From: Chloracidobacterium sp.
Lineage (GTDB): Bacteria > Acidobacteriota > Blastocatellia > Pyrinomonadales > Pyrinomonadaceae
Direction of reading: 5' to 3'
DNA: 64,000 nt
NCBI GenBank assembly: GCA_016711345.1
Contig: JADJTD010000001.1
Span: forward strand, 1,612,001 to 1,676,000
Numbering within the stretch: position 1 is the first letter of the stretch; the number at the start of each line of letters is the position of its first letter. The notes under the pieces are model-generated. The model searched no databases and was not told the DNA's origin. It worked only from the letters and a program-made list of their open reading frames with translations. Below are positions 1 through 8,606 of the stretch, piece by piece. The translations under genes and the position numbers were made by a program.

Positions 1-1590
1 ATCGTCGTCGATAAAACCGACGCATCTAAGGTTCCATTCGGGATTGTTATTCAATTCGCGAAGGACCATTTCACCTCCGTCGCCTGCACCGTAGATCAGC
101 ACTTTACGACCGTCACTCGAAACCGGGAGGGGCAGCATTTGGCGTATGATGCGAAACGCCATTCGGCTCCCGACAACGGCAAGCAACAGCAAAACTCCGT
201 CGAGAAAGAACACAGTTCTCGAAAATCCGTCGAAACGATATACGAGCAGAACTGCGAAAATGCTCAACAACGAGCCGAGGAAGACGCCCTTTGCGATCGT
301 TATCATATCGCCTATGCTCGTGTATCGCCACAGTCCTCGATACACGCCGACCGCAAGAAATGAGCCAAGTTTGATGACTATCAAAAGCGGCAATGTTTTT
401 AGAAAAAGCTGCCAGGCGGTAGAACCCTCAAACGTCCCCAGAAATAACGTGAAAGCTGAATAATAGGCGAGTGTGATCAAAAAAGCATCAAGAAAAACTT
501 CGAAGATGCGGCGTTTGTGTGAGACATTTACGAGAAATGCAAAGACGGCACTTCCCTCCACCGCTTGCTGTTCGTCCTCGCCCTCATAGACTTTTACTTT
601 GGACAAATAAACGCCCATGATAACCAGAACCACAATAAACAGGCCGATCAACCCAAAGCTTTTTGTCGGCCCTATCTGTCCAACCAGCAGCGCCAGCACC
701 CCTGCGACAACCGCAAAACCGTAGAGCATTAAAACCGCTGTTCGCTCAGATAAACCTAGGGCCACGAGCCGATGAGACGTGTGATCGCGACCGCCCTGAG
801 ATGCTTTGCGGCCCCAGAGCTTTCTCAATACAGTCACAAATGTAGTATCAAAGATCGGAACAAACAGAATCAAAACAGGAACAGCAAGTATCGCCACGAT
901 CCCACGTGAACGGCCGCCGACCTGATTAAGTAAAACGACTCCCGAAAGCAAAAACCCGATAAACATCGAGCCGCAGTCGCCCATAAAGATCGACGCCGGG
1001 TTGAAGTTGAAGACAAGAAAGCCGATCAACGCACCTATCAATGCGCTCGTCATAAGCAGCTCGTTGGTGAGTCCGTTCGCCGCAAAATTCATTGCCAGTG
1101 AAAACGCTGCAATGGCCGAAATTCCGGCAGCGAGCCCATCCATATTGTCGAGGAGATTAATGGCGTTTGTGATACCGATGACCCAGAAAACAGTGATCCA
1201 AATGTCAATGATCTCAAAACCAGTCAGCGGCAATTTGAGGCCCGACAGCACCAAAGCACCTGCACCGATTAACTGGCCAATCAATTTCTGATATGGCCGT
1301 ATGTTTAGAATGTCGTCCAACAGTCCCACGATGAAAAGAAACGCGCCGGCGCTGAAAACAACAAGTGACTTTCCGGAAAGCTGAACAAGCGAAAAGTAAA
1401 CAACCGCAGTCGCGATAAATATCGCGACCCCGCCAAACATTGCGGTCGGACGCTTGTGCCAACGGTCGCTCTTTGGCTTTGCGACAAAGTTGTACCGAAC
1501 TGCAAAAGAGCGCACGCCAAGCGTGCAGAGGATCGAGACGATCGCTGCTGCTGCGCCAACGAATATTGGGTTTGAGGTCAAACCAGGCAT
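1..1590 (-). CDS. WecA/TagO-type glycosyl-phosphate transferase fused to a CapD-type membrane/Rossmann region (partial, runs off left edge)
   Basis: This reading frame is open for 530 codons from ATG at 1590 to the window edge, so the C-terminus is missing. Residues 1 to about 330 form a polytopic MraY/WecA-family enzyme: the acidic pair of LLDD is at 92-93, NLLDNMDG at 145-152, MGDCGS near 203-208 and GRDHTSHRL near 267-275. Family knowledge predicts transfer of a sugar-1-phosphate from a UDP-sugar to undecaprenyl phosphate, the first step of polysaccharide assembly. After a short linker, residues about 360-480 look like the membrane segments of CapD/WbpM-type proteins (YRGLWRYTS near 417), followed by a nucleotide-binding GAGDGG at 501-506. 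Joining an initiating transferase to a CapD-like module in one chain is unusual; a CapD-type catalytic domain may follow outside the window. It is the last gene of the minus-strand polysaccharide run seen here. Confidence 0.88.
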   Translation of the reverse strand, partial: MPGLTSNPIFVGAAAAIVSILCTLGVRSFAVRYNFVAKPKSDRWHKRPTAMFGGVAIFIATAVVYFSLVQLSGKSLVVFSAGAFLFIVGLLDDILNIRPYQKLIGQLIGAGALVLSGLKLPLTGFEIIDIWITVFWVIGITNAINLLDNMDGLAAGISAIAAFSLAMNFAANGLTNELLMTSALIGALIGFLVFNFNPASIFMGDCGSMFIGFLLSGVVLLNQVGGRSRGIVAILAVPVLILFVPIFDTTFVTVLRKLWGRKASQGGRDHTSHRLVALGLSERTAVLMLYGFAVVAGVLALLVGQIGPTKSFGLIGLFIVVLVIMGVYLSKVKVYEGEDEQQAVEGSAVFAFLVNVSHKRRIFEVFLDAFLITLAYYSAFTLFLGTFEGSTAWQLFLKTLPLLIVIKLGSFLAVGVYRGLWRYTSIGDMITIAKGVFLGSLLSIFAVLLVYRFDGFSRTVFFLDGVLLLLAVVGSRMAFRIIRQMLPLPVSSDGRKVLIYGAGDGGEMVLRELNNNPEWNLRCVGFIDDD

Positions 1591-1632
1591 AATGAATGCA
1601 GGTCAATTATCGCAGAAATTCGATCGATATGT

Positions 1633-2883
1633 TTATGTAACGCGAGTTTTTCGGTTAAACGTGGCTATCCGGTCAGAGTGTTGTGTTAGCAGCATCTGAT
1701 AAACCTCGGCAATGTCAGCGACCATTTTTTCCGCACGGAAATTCGGATCGACATGGCGTCTGCCATTCTCGCCAAATTGCTTCCTCATTTCCGGGTTTTC
1801 AAGAAGCCGCCCGATTCCCTCAGCAAGTCCAACGGAATCAAAGGCTTCGACAAGATAGCCTGTCTTATCATTTATGACTACCTCTCTTGCTCCGTCAATA
1901 TCAAACGAAACACACGGCTTGCCCATTGCGAGCGCCTGCGGCAGAACGCGGGCTAAGCCTTCGCGCAAGCTGGTGTGAACAACGACATCCATCGCTGAGA
2001 TCATTTCTGGGATCCGCGTTCGATCGATCAGGCCTGCAAAAGCAAAGTTGTCGAGAATGCCGTATTTTTTTGCTCTTTCCTGTAAATGTTCTAGTAAAAT
2101 ACCGTCACCTATTAGGAAAAATCTCACATTTGGAATGCGTTTTACGATCTCTGGCGCTGCATCCATCAATTGATCGTGACCCTTGAGCGGAAAGAGTCTG
2201 GCAATCTTGCCGACAACAGGAGCATCAAGCGGTATTCCGAATTCCCTTTTCACATTGTCCTCATCGAACTTCGCATTTAGAAACCAGTCCAACTCCATCC
2301 CGCTATATATGGTGCGAAACTTTTCGGGCTTTGCGATACCAGCGGCAATTGCCTTTTCCGAGATCACATCCGAAACGCTAATAAAGAAATCAGTGACAGG
2401 CGCGCATATTTTTTTCGCCAGCCACCATGTACGATTGACGATCCATGGTTGGTAATCATGAAAGACAAGACTGTGCAGCGTGTGGACAATTATCGGCGTT
2501 CCGGCAAGCCATGCAGCAAGGCGGCCAAGAACTCCCGCCTTTGACGCATGCGTGTGTACGATGTGGTAGCGGCCAGCCTTTATTAGTTTGAACAGTTTCC
2601 AGAATGTAACAAGATCGAAGAACGGATTTATGCTGCGGCCCATTTCAGGAAGAACGATCAGATGCGTCGTCTCGCGAGCTTGTGTAAGCAATTCGCCTTC
2701 ACGCCCTTTGTCGATTCCGCTCAGAAGTGTTACTTCATATTCAGGCATCGCGTCGAGACCGACGACGGAGAGAAGAGTATTTTCTTGCGCCCCGCCGACG
2801 ATCATGCGCGTGATTATATGCAGAACGCGGATCGACTGTGCCGTTACGATCGTTTCTGTCCGCTCATCGGAATGAGGATTCAT
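1633..2883 (-). CDS. GT4-family glycosyltransferase
   Basis: The 416-residue product has the two-Rossmann-fold (GT-B) layout of retaining GT4 glycosyltransferases. The N-terminal half has the acceptor-side loop GGAQENTL near residue 32 and HTHASKAGVLGRLAAW near 110. The C-terminal half has KIARLFPLKGHDQLMDA, the donor-binding region and the E-x7-E type segment EGLARVLPQALAMGKP. Family knowledge predicts transfer of a sugar from a nucleotide donor to a lipid-linked or soluble acceptor at the cytoplasmic face. The donor and acceptor cannot be read from the sequence. The first ten or so residues are poorly conserved in character, so a slightly later start is possible. It sits 42 bases upstream of the WecA-like fusion in the same run. 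Confidence 0.9.
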   Translation of the reverse strand: MNPHSDERTETIVTAQSIRVLHIITRMIVGGAQENTLLSVVGLDAMPEYEVTLLSGIDKGREGELLTQARETTHLIVLPEMGRSINPFFDLVTFWKLFKLIKAGRYHIVHTHASKAGVLGRLAAWLAGTPIIVHTLHSLVFHDYQPWIVNRTWWLAKKICAPVTDFFISVSDVISEKAIAAGIAKPEKFRTIYSGMELDWFLNAKFDEDNVKREFGIPLDAPVVGKIARLFPLKGHDQLMDAAPEIVKRIPNVRFFLIGDGILLEHLQERAKKYGILDNFAFAGLIDRTRIPEMISAMDVVVHTSLREGLARVLPQALAMGKPCVSFDIDGAREVVINDKTGYLVEAFDSVGLAEGIGRLLENPEMRKQFGENGRRHVDPNFRAEKMVADIAEVYQMLLTQHSDRIATFNRKTRVT

Positions 2884-2910
2884 TTGACGTGTCTAAGATG
2901 AGGAAAAAGA

Positions 2911-3582
2911 TCAAACATTGGCAACAACAAGATAGTCGCGGTCAAGAAAAATGATCTTGTAATCTGTCACGCCTGAGCGTGTCATAATGTCGCGAACTTG
3001 AGCCTCATTGTATAGAAAAAGCGGTGTTCCTTTTAGCCAAAAACGCACTCGCCTGATCGGAACGCGCCATTCGATCGCTTTCGGGAAACTCATTATCAAT
3101 TTGCCCCGCGTCAACTCGCGCATTCGTGTGATGATAGGCACGGGATGCTCAACGTAATCAAAAAAACCGTTTGCCGTGCATGCTTCAAACGGCCCGTCGT
3201 CATCGGAGATGGCTTCGGGAAATCCGCCGATAACGAATTCACATTTGTCCTCGACGCCTGCCTCGGTCGCTAGTTTGTCAGCGATCTCGATCATCGCTTG
3301 AGCGAAATCAATGCCAATGACTTTATCGGCTCCATTCAAAGCAAACGCAATACAAAATCGGCCGCTGCCGCATCCGACATCGAGTATTTTTTTACCCTCG
3401 AGGGGCTTAAGTGTCTCGACATTTATCTTAAGACGCTTTTGCACAACGCCGCGCCAGTAATTGTCGATAAATTTTTGAAAGGCACCTTTCTTCTCGCCAT
3501 AAATCGCGTCAAATCGTTCGGCATCATCGTGAAAATGATCTCGAACTTTTTCCTCGACCGAGTTTGCTCCGTTAACAGCCAT
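2911..3582 (-). CDS. class I SAM-dependent methyltransferase
   Basis: The 223-residue protein carries the class I methyltransferase motif I LDVGCGSGRFCIAFA (about 67-81), followed by an acidic ribose-binding end of strand 2 (VIGIDFAQ). Motif I is preceded by a helical N-terminal extension in which the residues KFIDNYWRGVVQKR resemble those of small-molecule O-methyltransferases. The substrate is not apparent; the position inside a polysaccharide locus suggests a sugar or lipid-linked saccharide, which is inference. It ends 27 bases before the GT4 gene starts. No strong ribosome binding site is visible before the ATG. Confidence 0.85.
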   Translation of the reverse strand: MAVNGANSVEEKVRDHFHDDAERFDAIYGEKKGAFQKFIDNYWRGVVQKRLKINVETLKPLEGKKILDVGCGSGRFCIAFALNGADKVIGIDFAQAMIEIADKLATEAGVEDKCEFVIGGFPEAISDDDGPFEACTANGFFDYVEHPVPIITRMRELTRGKLIMSFPKAIEWRVPIRRVRFWLKGTPLFLYNEAQVRDIMTRSGVTDYKIIFLDRDYLVVANV

Positions 3583-3622
3583 AAGTACAAAATATGATAT
3601 TGAATAATTCTAATGCAACTTT

Positions 3623-4453
3623 CTAATTGATCGCCAAAACCTCTTTCATCGGCGCCATTTTAAAATCCCGCAGCAACTTTCTGAGACGCCGCTCGGTCGA
3701 GCCAAGATTAAAATAATGCGTCAGAGCGATTCGTCGCGGCACATCGATTCTCGGATGATCGGGATCGAGCTCCCACGGATGCAGGTAAAAAGTGACCGGC
3801 TCACCTGACCGATTGACGGACTTAATTGCCTGTTTGGTCAATTGATAAGGATAAATACGAAAATACGCACCACCCGAGATAGGCATCGTAAAGCCCGGCA
3901 GCTTTAATGTCGAGATCGGAAATTCGTCGAACTCGTGATTCGCACGTTTTATCTTATAGGGAAATCGTGGAGCGTCTGCAATCCCGTACCGATAATTTAA
4001 TATTGGAAAAATGCTCGAATCGTATTTAATGCCAAGCTCGCCTAAAATATCTAAAGCCCATAGCGAGTCTTTTGTTATCGAAAAGAACGGAGCTCGATGG
4101 CCAAGCACTTTTTTTCCTATAAGATCTTCGAGAAAGGTGATAGCACGGGTCAATTCTTCCTTGAAAAGACCAGGTTTCTGATTGTAAATCAGCGTGTGTG
4201 AAAAGCCATGCGTGCCGATCTCGTGCCCTTCGGCCTCGATTCGTTTTACTAATTCAGGATGCTTTTCGGCAACATAGCCGAGCATGAAAAAGGTCGCCTT
4301 TGCGTTTCCTTCGTCGAGAATCTGAAGCAATTTGTCACCGGCCTTCTCGATCCTGTCTTCGAATCGGTCCCATTCGGAATAAGGGATCTCAAGCCCTTGA
4401 TACCAATCTTCAAAGTCGATCGTTAGAGCATTTTTGACCGGTGTGCTTGCCAT
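3623..4453 (-). CDS. NodB-fold polysaccharide deacetylase with DUF3473-like C-terminus
   Basis: From ATG at 4453 the product is 276 residues. TIDFEDWYQ near the start provides the catalytic and metal-binding Asp-Asp type motif of NodB deacetylases, and THGFSH near residue 97 provides the two histidine ligands. RAPFFS and LHPWELD are the later conserved motifs. The C-terminal part matches the architecture of deacetylases encoded with exosortase (XrtA/PEP-CTERM) polysaccharide genes (DUF3473 type). The predicted role is removal of N-acetyl groups from a surface polysaccharide. The frame stays open upstream to a TTG at 4573, adding 40 residues unlike the family, so the ATG is preferred. The next gene upstream is an asparagine-synthase-like amidotransferase, the usual partner in exosortase loci. 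Confidence 0.88.
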   Translation of the reverse strand: MASTPVKNALTIDFEDWYQGLEIPYSEWDRFEDRIEKAGDKLLQILDEGNAKATFFMLGYVAEKHPELVKRIEAEGHEIGTHGFSHTLIYNQKPGLFKEELTRAITFLEDLIGKKVLGHRAPFFSITKDSLWALDILGELGIKYDSSIFPILNYRYGIADAPRFPYKIKRANHEFDEFPISTLKLPGFTMPISGGAYFRIYPYQLTKQAIKSVNRSGEPVTFYLHPWELDPDHPRIDVPRRIALTHYFNLGSTERRLRKLLRDFKMAPMKEVLAIN

Positions 4454-4607
4454 ATAACAGAAGTTGAAAATGGTAACCGACCAACCCTGCCGCGACCAGC
4501 ATTTTTCAGCGGGCGGCGGCGGGCCATGCGAAAGTGCGGGGAAATCGCTGCCGGTTACCAAAGCGATTTTCAATATTTTAGCACTAAACTCAGAAAATCG
4601 GAGTGAT

Positions 4608-6494
4608 CTAGGGATCGATAAATCGCTGAAACCACAGCTCGAGCATTAGCAGTGTCCAAAGCTGGAACGAGTGGTCGCGGGCCGCAGATGTGTGTTCGTT
4701 CACATATCTTTCAAGAATCTCAGGCTTTACGATACCGCGCTTCAGCGATTTTTCAGAAAGCAAAACGCCGCGAACAAAGTCTTTCATTTCGCCGCGAAAC
4801 CATTTTCCTATTGGAACACCAAAGCCCATCTTTCGACGATAGACAACATCTTTCGGAACGAGGCGCGCGGCGACCTTTTTTAAAAGTGATTTGGTCTCAA
4901 ACCCGCGCATTTTGATATTTTCCGGCAGGCTCGCGGCAAACTCGATAAGTTTGTGATCGAGAAACGGCGAACGGGCCTCAAGCGAATTTGCCATCGTCGC
5001 TATATCGACCTTTACTAAAAGATCGTTAGGCAGATAGGTCATTTGATCGGTCAACAATGTTGAGTCGAGCGTTCCTGTACCGTTTGCCGCCGTGAACCAG
5101 CGATCTAATAAAGCAGAAGCATTTTGGCCTGATACCGAAGCGGCAAACTCGGGCGTGTACAGTTCAGTTTTTGAGTTGCAGTTAAAGGCAGACACCCAAG
5201 TAAAGTATCGTTCGGTCCGCAGCAGGTTTGCGGCGCGTAAAAAGCGTTTTGCATCCCGCAGACGACTTCGTTTCAATTCCGAGGTCGGTAGGAAGCTGAC
5301 GGGGGCTTCGATGAACAGCTTTCTCAAAGCGGCAGGTATACGTCCGTACGTTTCAGCTGTTCGCATTGCGACGTATCGCTCATATCCTGCAAAACTCTCA
5401 TCACCTCCGTCGCCGTTCAGAGCAACCGTCACGTATTTTCTGGTCTCTTTTGCAACGTAGTATGTCGGGATCGCGCTCGAGTCGGCGTAGGGCTCGCCGT
5501 AATGTTCGACAAGCGTCGGGATAACATCAAGTGCGTTTGGCCGCACAATGAACTCGTTATACTCAGCTCCGACATGATCGGCAACGCGTTTGGCGTATTT
5601 GAGTTCGCTAAAATCTTCCTCTTCAAATCCGATCGAAAACGTTTTTACCGGCTGTGCGCTTTCCTGGGCCATCAACGCAACAACCGCCGAAGAATCAACT
5701 CCACCCGAAAGAAAGGCTCCTAAAGGCACTTCGGAAATAAGCCGCAGCCGCGTCGATTCACGCAGGATACTAGTGGTTTCTTCGATGGCCTCTTCTTCTG
5801 TGATTTTTATTTTTTTTGAAAAGTCAGGCTGCCAGTAACGTTTTGTTTCGATGTTGCCGCCTTTCCAGCTCAGCCAATGGCCGGGTTCGAGTTTGCGAAT
5901 TTGCTTGAACGCCGTTTGCGGTGCCGGAACGCAGAGATACGACAAATAGCTGTCGATCGCACCATTATCCACCTCGCGCGAAATTGACGGATGTTTTAAT
6001 ACAGCCTGAAACTCTGAACCAAAAATCAGATCGCCGTTTACCTGATGCGAATAAAGCAATGGCTTTTTGCCTACGCGGTCGCGTGCCAGAAAGAGAGACT
6101 TTTCCGTTTCGTCCCAGATCGCCAAAGCAAACATTCCGCGCAGATGATGCAGGCAATCCACGCCGTATTCGTCATAAAGATGAACGACCACCTCAGTATC
6201 CGATTTTGTGTAAAAGAAATGGCCGCGCTTTTCCAAATCATCTCTGAGGGTTTGGTAATTATAGATCTCCCCATTAAAGACGATCCATTTTGTTTTGTCA
6301 GCGTTATGTATCGGCTGTTGACCACCGGCAACGTCGATGATCGATAAACGCCGCATAGCGAGGCCAACATTTTCGTGGATGTAAAAACCGTCTTCATCAG
6401 GTCCACGATGAATTATCGCTTGATTCATCGCTTCGAGAATCGAGCCATTCACCGCGTTGCCATCGGCATTTACAAAACCTGTGATTCCGCACAT
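4608..6494 (-). CDS. asparagine synthase (glutamine-hydrolysing)-like amidotransferase
   Basis: The 628-residue protein begins MCGITGF, so Cys2 is the Ntn-glutaminase nucleophile after removal of Met1. RLSIIDV (50-56) and FNGEIYNY (73-80) are further glutaminase motifs. The synthase half has the PP-loop SGGVDSS at 263-269, which binds and adenylates the acid substrate with ATP. Length and motif order fit AsnB. Many AsnB-like proteins in exosortase/polysaccharide loci amidate a sugar acid or a precursor instead of aspartate. The adjacent DUF3473-type deacetylase makes that role at least as likely here, so no gene symbol is assigned. It follows the membrane protein gene by only 7 bases, which suggests co-transcription. 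Confidence 0.9.
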   Translation of the reverse strand: MCGITGFVNADGNAVNGSILEAMNQAIIHRGPDEDGFYIHENVGLAMRRLSIIDVAGGQQPIHNADKTKWIVFNGEIYNYQTLRDDLEKRGHFFYTKSDTEVVVHLYDEYGVDCLHHLRGMFALAIWDETEKSLFLARDRVGKKPLLYSHQVNGDLIFGSEFQAVLKHPSISREVDNGAIDSYLSYLCVPAPQTAFKQIRKLEPGHWLSWKGGNIETKRYWQPDFSKKIKITEEEAIEETTSILRESTRLRLISEVPLGAFLSGGVDSSAVVALMAQESAQPVKTFSIGFEEEDFSELKYAKRVADHVGAEYNEFIVRPNALDVIPTLVEHYGEPYADSSAIPTYYVAKETRKYVTVALNGDGGDESFAGYERYVAMRTAETYGRIPAALRKLFIEAPVSFLPTSELKRSRLRDAKRFLRAANLLRTERYFTWVSAFNCNSKTELYTPEFAASVSGQNASALLDRWFTAANGTGTLDSTLLTDQMTYLPNDLLVKVDIATMANSLEARSPFLDHKLIEFAASLPENIKMRGFETKSLLKKVAARLVPKDVVYRRKMGFGVPIGKWFRGEMKDFVRGVLLSEKSLKRGIVKPEILERYVNEHTSAARDHSFQLWTLLMLELWFQRFIDP

Positions 6495-6501
6495 TTAGAT
6501 C

Positions 6502-7869
6502 TTATTTTGACATTTGCAGCCCTGCTCTCAGATTGTTTTCAACCTGCCTTTGAGCTGCAGCGCGAAGTAACCGTTTGTTCTCGCGCTGTTCCTGATATAC
6601 GGTCCACCCGACACCTACGAAAATGAAAAGAAACACCTGGATCTGAGTTCGCTGGCGATATGCGGTTCCGACGTTTCCCTGTAGAAGCGAGTATGACAAA
6701 GTTAAAAGTAGGCTGAAAATCAATACCGGGAACGCATTGCGAAGCCTGTTCCTTACCGAATAGACAAGGCCTGCTATCATAAACGGAAACATTGCCCACC
6801 ACAAAAGCACTTCTGGTATCGTAATGGCCTGCCTCAAATTTGCCGCCTGCCACGGAAACGGTGCAAACATCAGATATGCAAATCCCGTAGGCAGTGCCGA
6901 CAACGCTCCCTCGGTTGTTGAAACATCCACATCCTCGCCAAATCCTGAGACAGAAGATCGAACGAGGTGCGAGCGGCTGATCTGTATACGTTCGAGGTTT
7001 GCAAATTTCGACAGCTCAATGCTAGCCCTTTGACGAACGCCGAGGTAGAGAAGAGCAACACCCATCAGAACTATCACCGCGATGCGGCGAAACATCGATT
7101 TATTCGACGTTGACGTTCCAATCAGAAAGCTGCCGACCACGGCAACGATTACCATGTAGAAAATATAAAAACGCAAAGAAACAATTCCCAACAGCGAAGC
7201 GATCACCAGCGACAAAGCCGCATAATTGAACTTCTTCTGAAGTTCCAACACCATTGTCATAGTAAGGACAAGAAGAAAGATGATCAGCCCGTCCTTCAAC
7301 AATTGGCTTGACCAAATTACAAACGAAGGAAAAACTGCGATCGAGACCGCGGCGAACTTTGCAACGCGAAGATTATTAAATATCTTTTTGGCGCAGAAAA
7401 AAACCATCGGTGCCGTCGCTGCACCGGCGACCGCGCAAAATGACTGAGCCGCAAAAATGTTTCGTCCAAGAAAGAGATAAATAAACCCGGTTAGGTAGTT
7501 CATTCCCCAACCGGTGCCGCCTGCCGGATCATAGGCAAGCGCTTTTAAGTCGGCCTGGCTCGCCTTGCCTAGCCAAATATCGACCAGATGAGCACCGTTT
7601 GCATCGTATTGCAATGCGTCACCACCGAAAAACTCCCTCAGATCAAAGATATGGACCAACAGACCAAAACTCAATCTAAGAGCGAGACCGACGAGAAAAA
7701 TGGTCGTAACAAATTCCCTTTCTTCAGTAAAACGTCGAAATGTCAGCAGGACGCCGGTCGAGAGAAGGACTGCCGCGATGAGAGCAACGGGACCATCGGG
7801 GAACGGAACAGCGAAGAGCCCAAGAGCAACTATCAGAAAACAGGCTAACAGCAGAAACTTATTCAGCAT
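6502..7869 (-). CDS. polytopic membrane protein, GT39/polymerase-like
   Basis: The 455-residue product has about ten hydrophobic membrane spans. Between the first spans is a polar, acidic, likely periplasmic loop (FGGDALQYDANGAHLVDIW near residue 80), the position where GT-C enzymes such as GT39 proteins keep their catalytic Asp. This makes a lipid-linked-sugar-dependent glycosyltransferase or a polysaccharide polymerase the best guess, but no diagnostic family motif was recognised. Exosortase active-site Cys/Arg/His motifs were looked for and not found. The C-terminus is a basic cytoplasmic tail. It lies between the hexapeptide acyltransferase and the amidotransferase genes in the same run. 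Confidence 0.8.
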   Translation of the reverse strand: MLNKFLLLACFLIVALGLFAVPFPDGPVALIAAVLLSTGVLLTFRRFTEEREFVTTIFLVGLALRLSFGLLVHIFDLREFFGGDALQYDANGAHLVDIWLGKASQADLKALAYDPAGGTGWGMNYLTGFIYLFLGRNIFAAQSFCAVAGAATAPMVFFCAKKIFNNLRVAKFAAVSIAVFPSFVIWSSQLLKDGLIIFLLVLTMTMVLELQKKFNYAALSLVIASLLGIVSLRFYIFYMVIVAVVGSFLIGTSTSNKSMFRRIAVIVLMGVALLYLGVRQRASIELSKFANLERIQISRSHLVRSSVSGFGEDVDVSTTEGALSALPTGFAYLMFAPFPWQAANLRQAITIPEVLLWWAMFPFMIAGLVYSVRNRLRNAFPVLIFSLLLTLSYSLLQGNVGTAYRQRTQIQVFLFIFVGVGWTVYQEQRENKRLLRAAAQRQVENNLRAGLQMSK

Positions 7870-7883
7870 TACAACTCGAGCAA

Positions 7884-8603
7884 TTATAGATCGTCCGGAA
7901 GGTCTTTTCTCGTTTTTTGCTTGACCAAAAAAAGTCCTTCCTCGTCAAGCTCTTTAACCTCGCGCGCCGGAGCACCGGCGACTAGTTTATTCTCATTCGT
8001 TAGTTGCTTCGTTATTACGGCTCCGATGCCCACAATACAATTGGCGGCAACTGCTCCGCCCGGAGCAATTCGAATCTCAGAGCCTAGATAGCTATGATCG
8101 CCAACGCTCACAGGCATTGTTATTTGACGGTTGTGAGTCCAGACAGACGAGTTTCGACCGCCCAAGATCACGCTTTTTCCAAATTCCACCCTATCTGTAA
8201 AATCGATCTTATGCGAGGCTCCGATCATGCAGCCATCGCCTAAGATGAATGTTGGGTCGGCGACATTCACCGTCTCTGCCTCTGGAATCGAGTTGATCTC
8301 GTTCATCCGTAATATTTCACAATACCTGCCGACATTTATCACATTGCCGCCGCGAAATATATTCAGAACGCCGATCCGCGTGTGCCCACCGACGGACAAG
8401 TTCCGTGTGCCCGAAAATACATTAAAATGCCCGATAGTTACATCATCTCCAATTTCGCAGCTGTCAACATCAATTATTGAGAATCCGATCTTAACTCGCT
8501 TGCCGATCTTGTATCCAAAAAACCAGCGATAACAGAGACGCGCTATCGGCATCGGCAATGCACCGACAATAACCGATCCGACGATTCTAAGTTTTCGAGA
8601 CAT
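7884..8603 (-). CDS. left-handed beta-helix (hexapeptide) acyltransferase
   Basis: The 239-residue protein has the repeated [LIV]-G-x4 hexapeptide pattern of a left-handed parallel beta-helix from about residue 40 to 215 (for example ISIGxx-like turns IGDDVTIG, VGRYCEIL, ILGDGCMIG, VGDHSYLG, IVGIGAVI). The segment VWTHNRQITMP supplies a histidine in the place where such transferases hold the catalytic His. It ends with a GAPAREVKEL tail typical of sugar O-acetyltransferases. The predicted role is acetylation or other acylation of a sugar in the surface polysaccharide. It begins 3 bases after the stop of the epimerase gene, so the two are likely translated from one message. Confidence 0.87.
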   Translation of the reverse strand: MSRKLRIVGSVIVGALPMPIARLCYRWFFGYKIGKRVKIGFSIIDVDSCEIGDDVTIGHFNVFSGTRNLSVGGHTRIGVLNIFRGGNVINVGRYCEILRMNEINSIPEAETVNVADPTFILGDGCMIGASHKIDFTDRVEFGKSVILGGRNSSVWTHNRQITMPVSVGDHSYLGSEIRIAPGGAVAANCIVGIGAVITKQLTNENKLVAGAPAREVKELDEEGLFLVKQKTRKDLPDDL

Positions 8604-8606
8604 CCG

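Noticed and set aside
1214..1606. 130-codon minus-strand frame near the left end
   Set aside because: It is a shifted frame of the WecA-like gene starting at 1590, whose own frame is open to the window edge and has all family motifs.
6502..7869. Exosortase
   Set aside because: The protein is polytopic and in a suitable locus, but the conserved Cys, Arg and His motifs of exosortases are not found.
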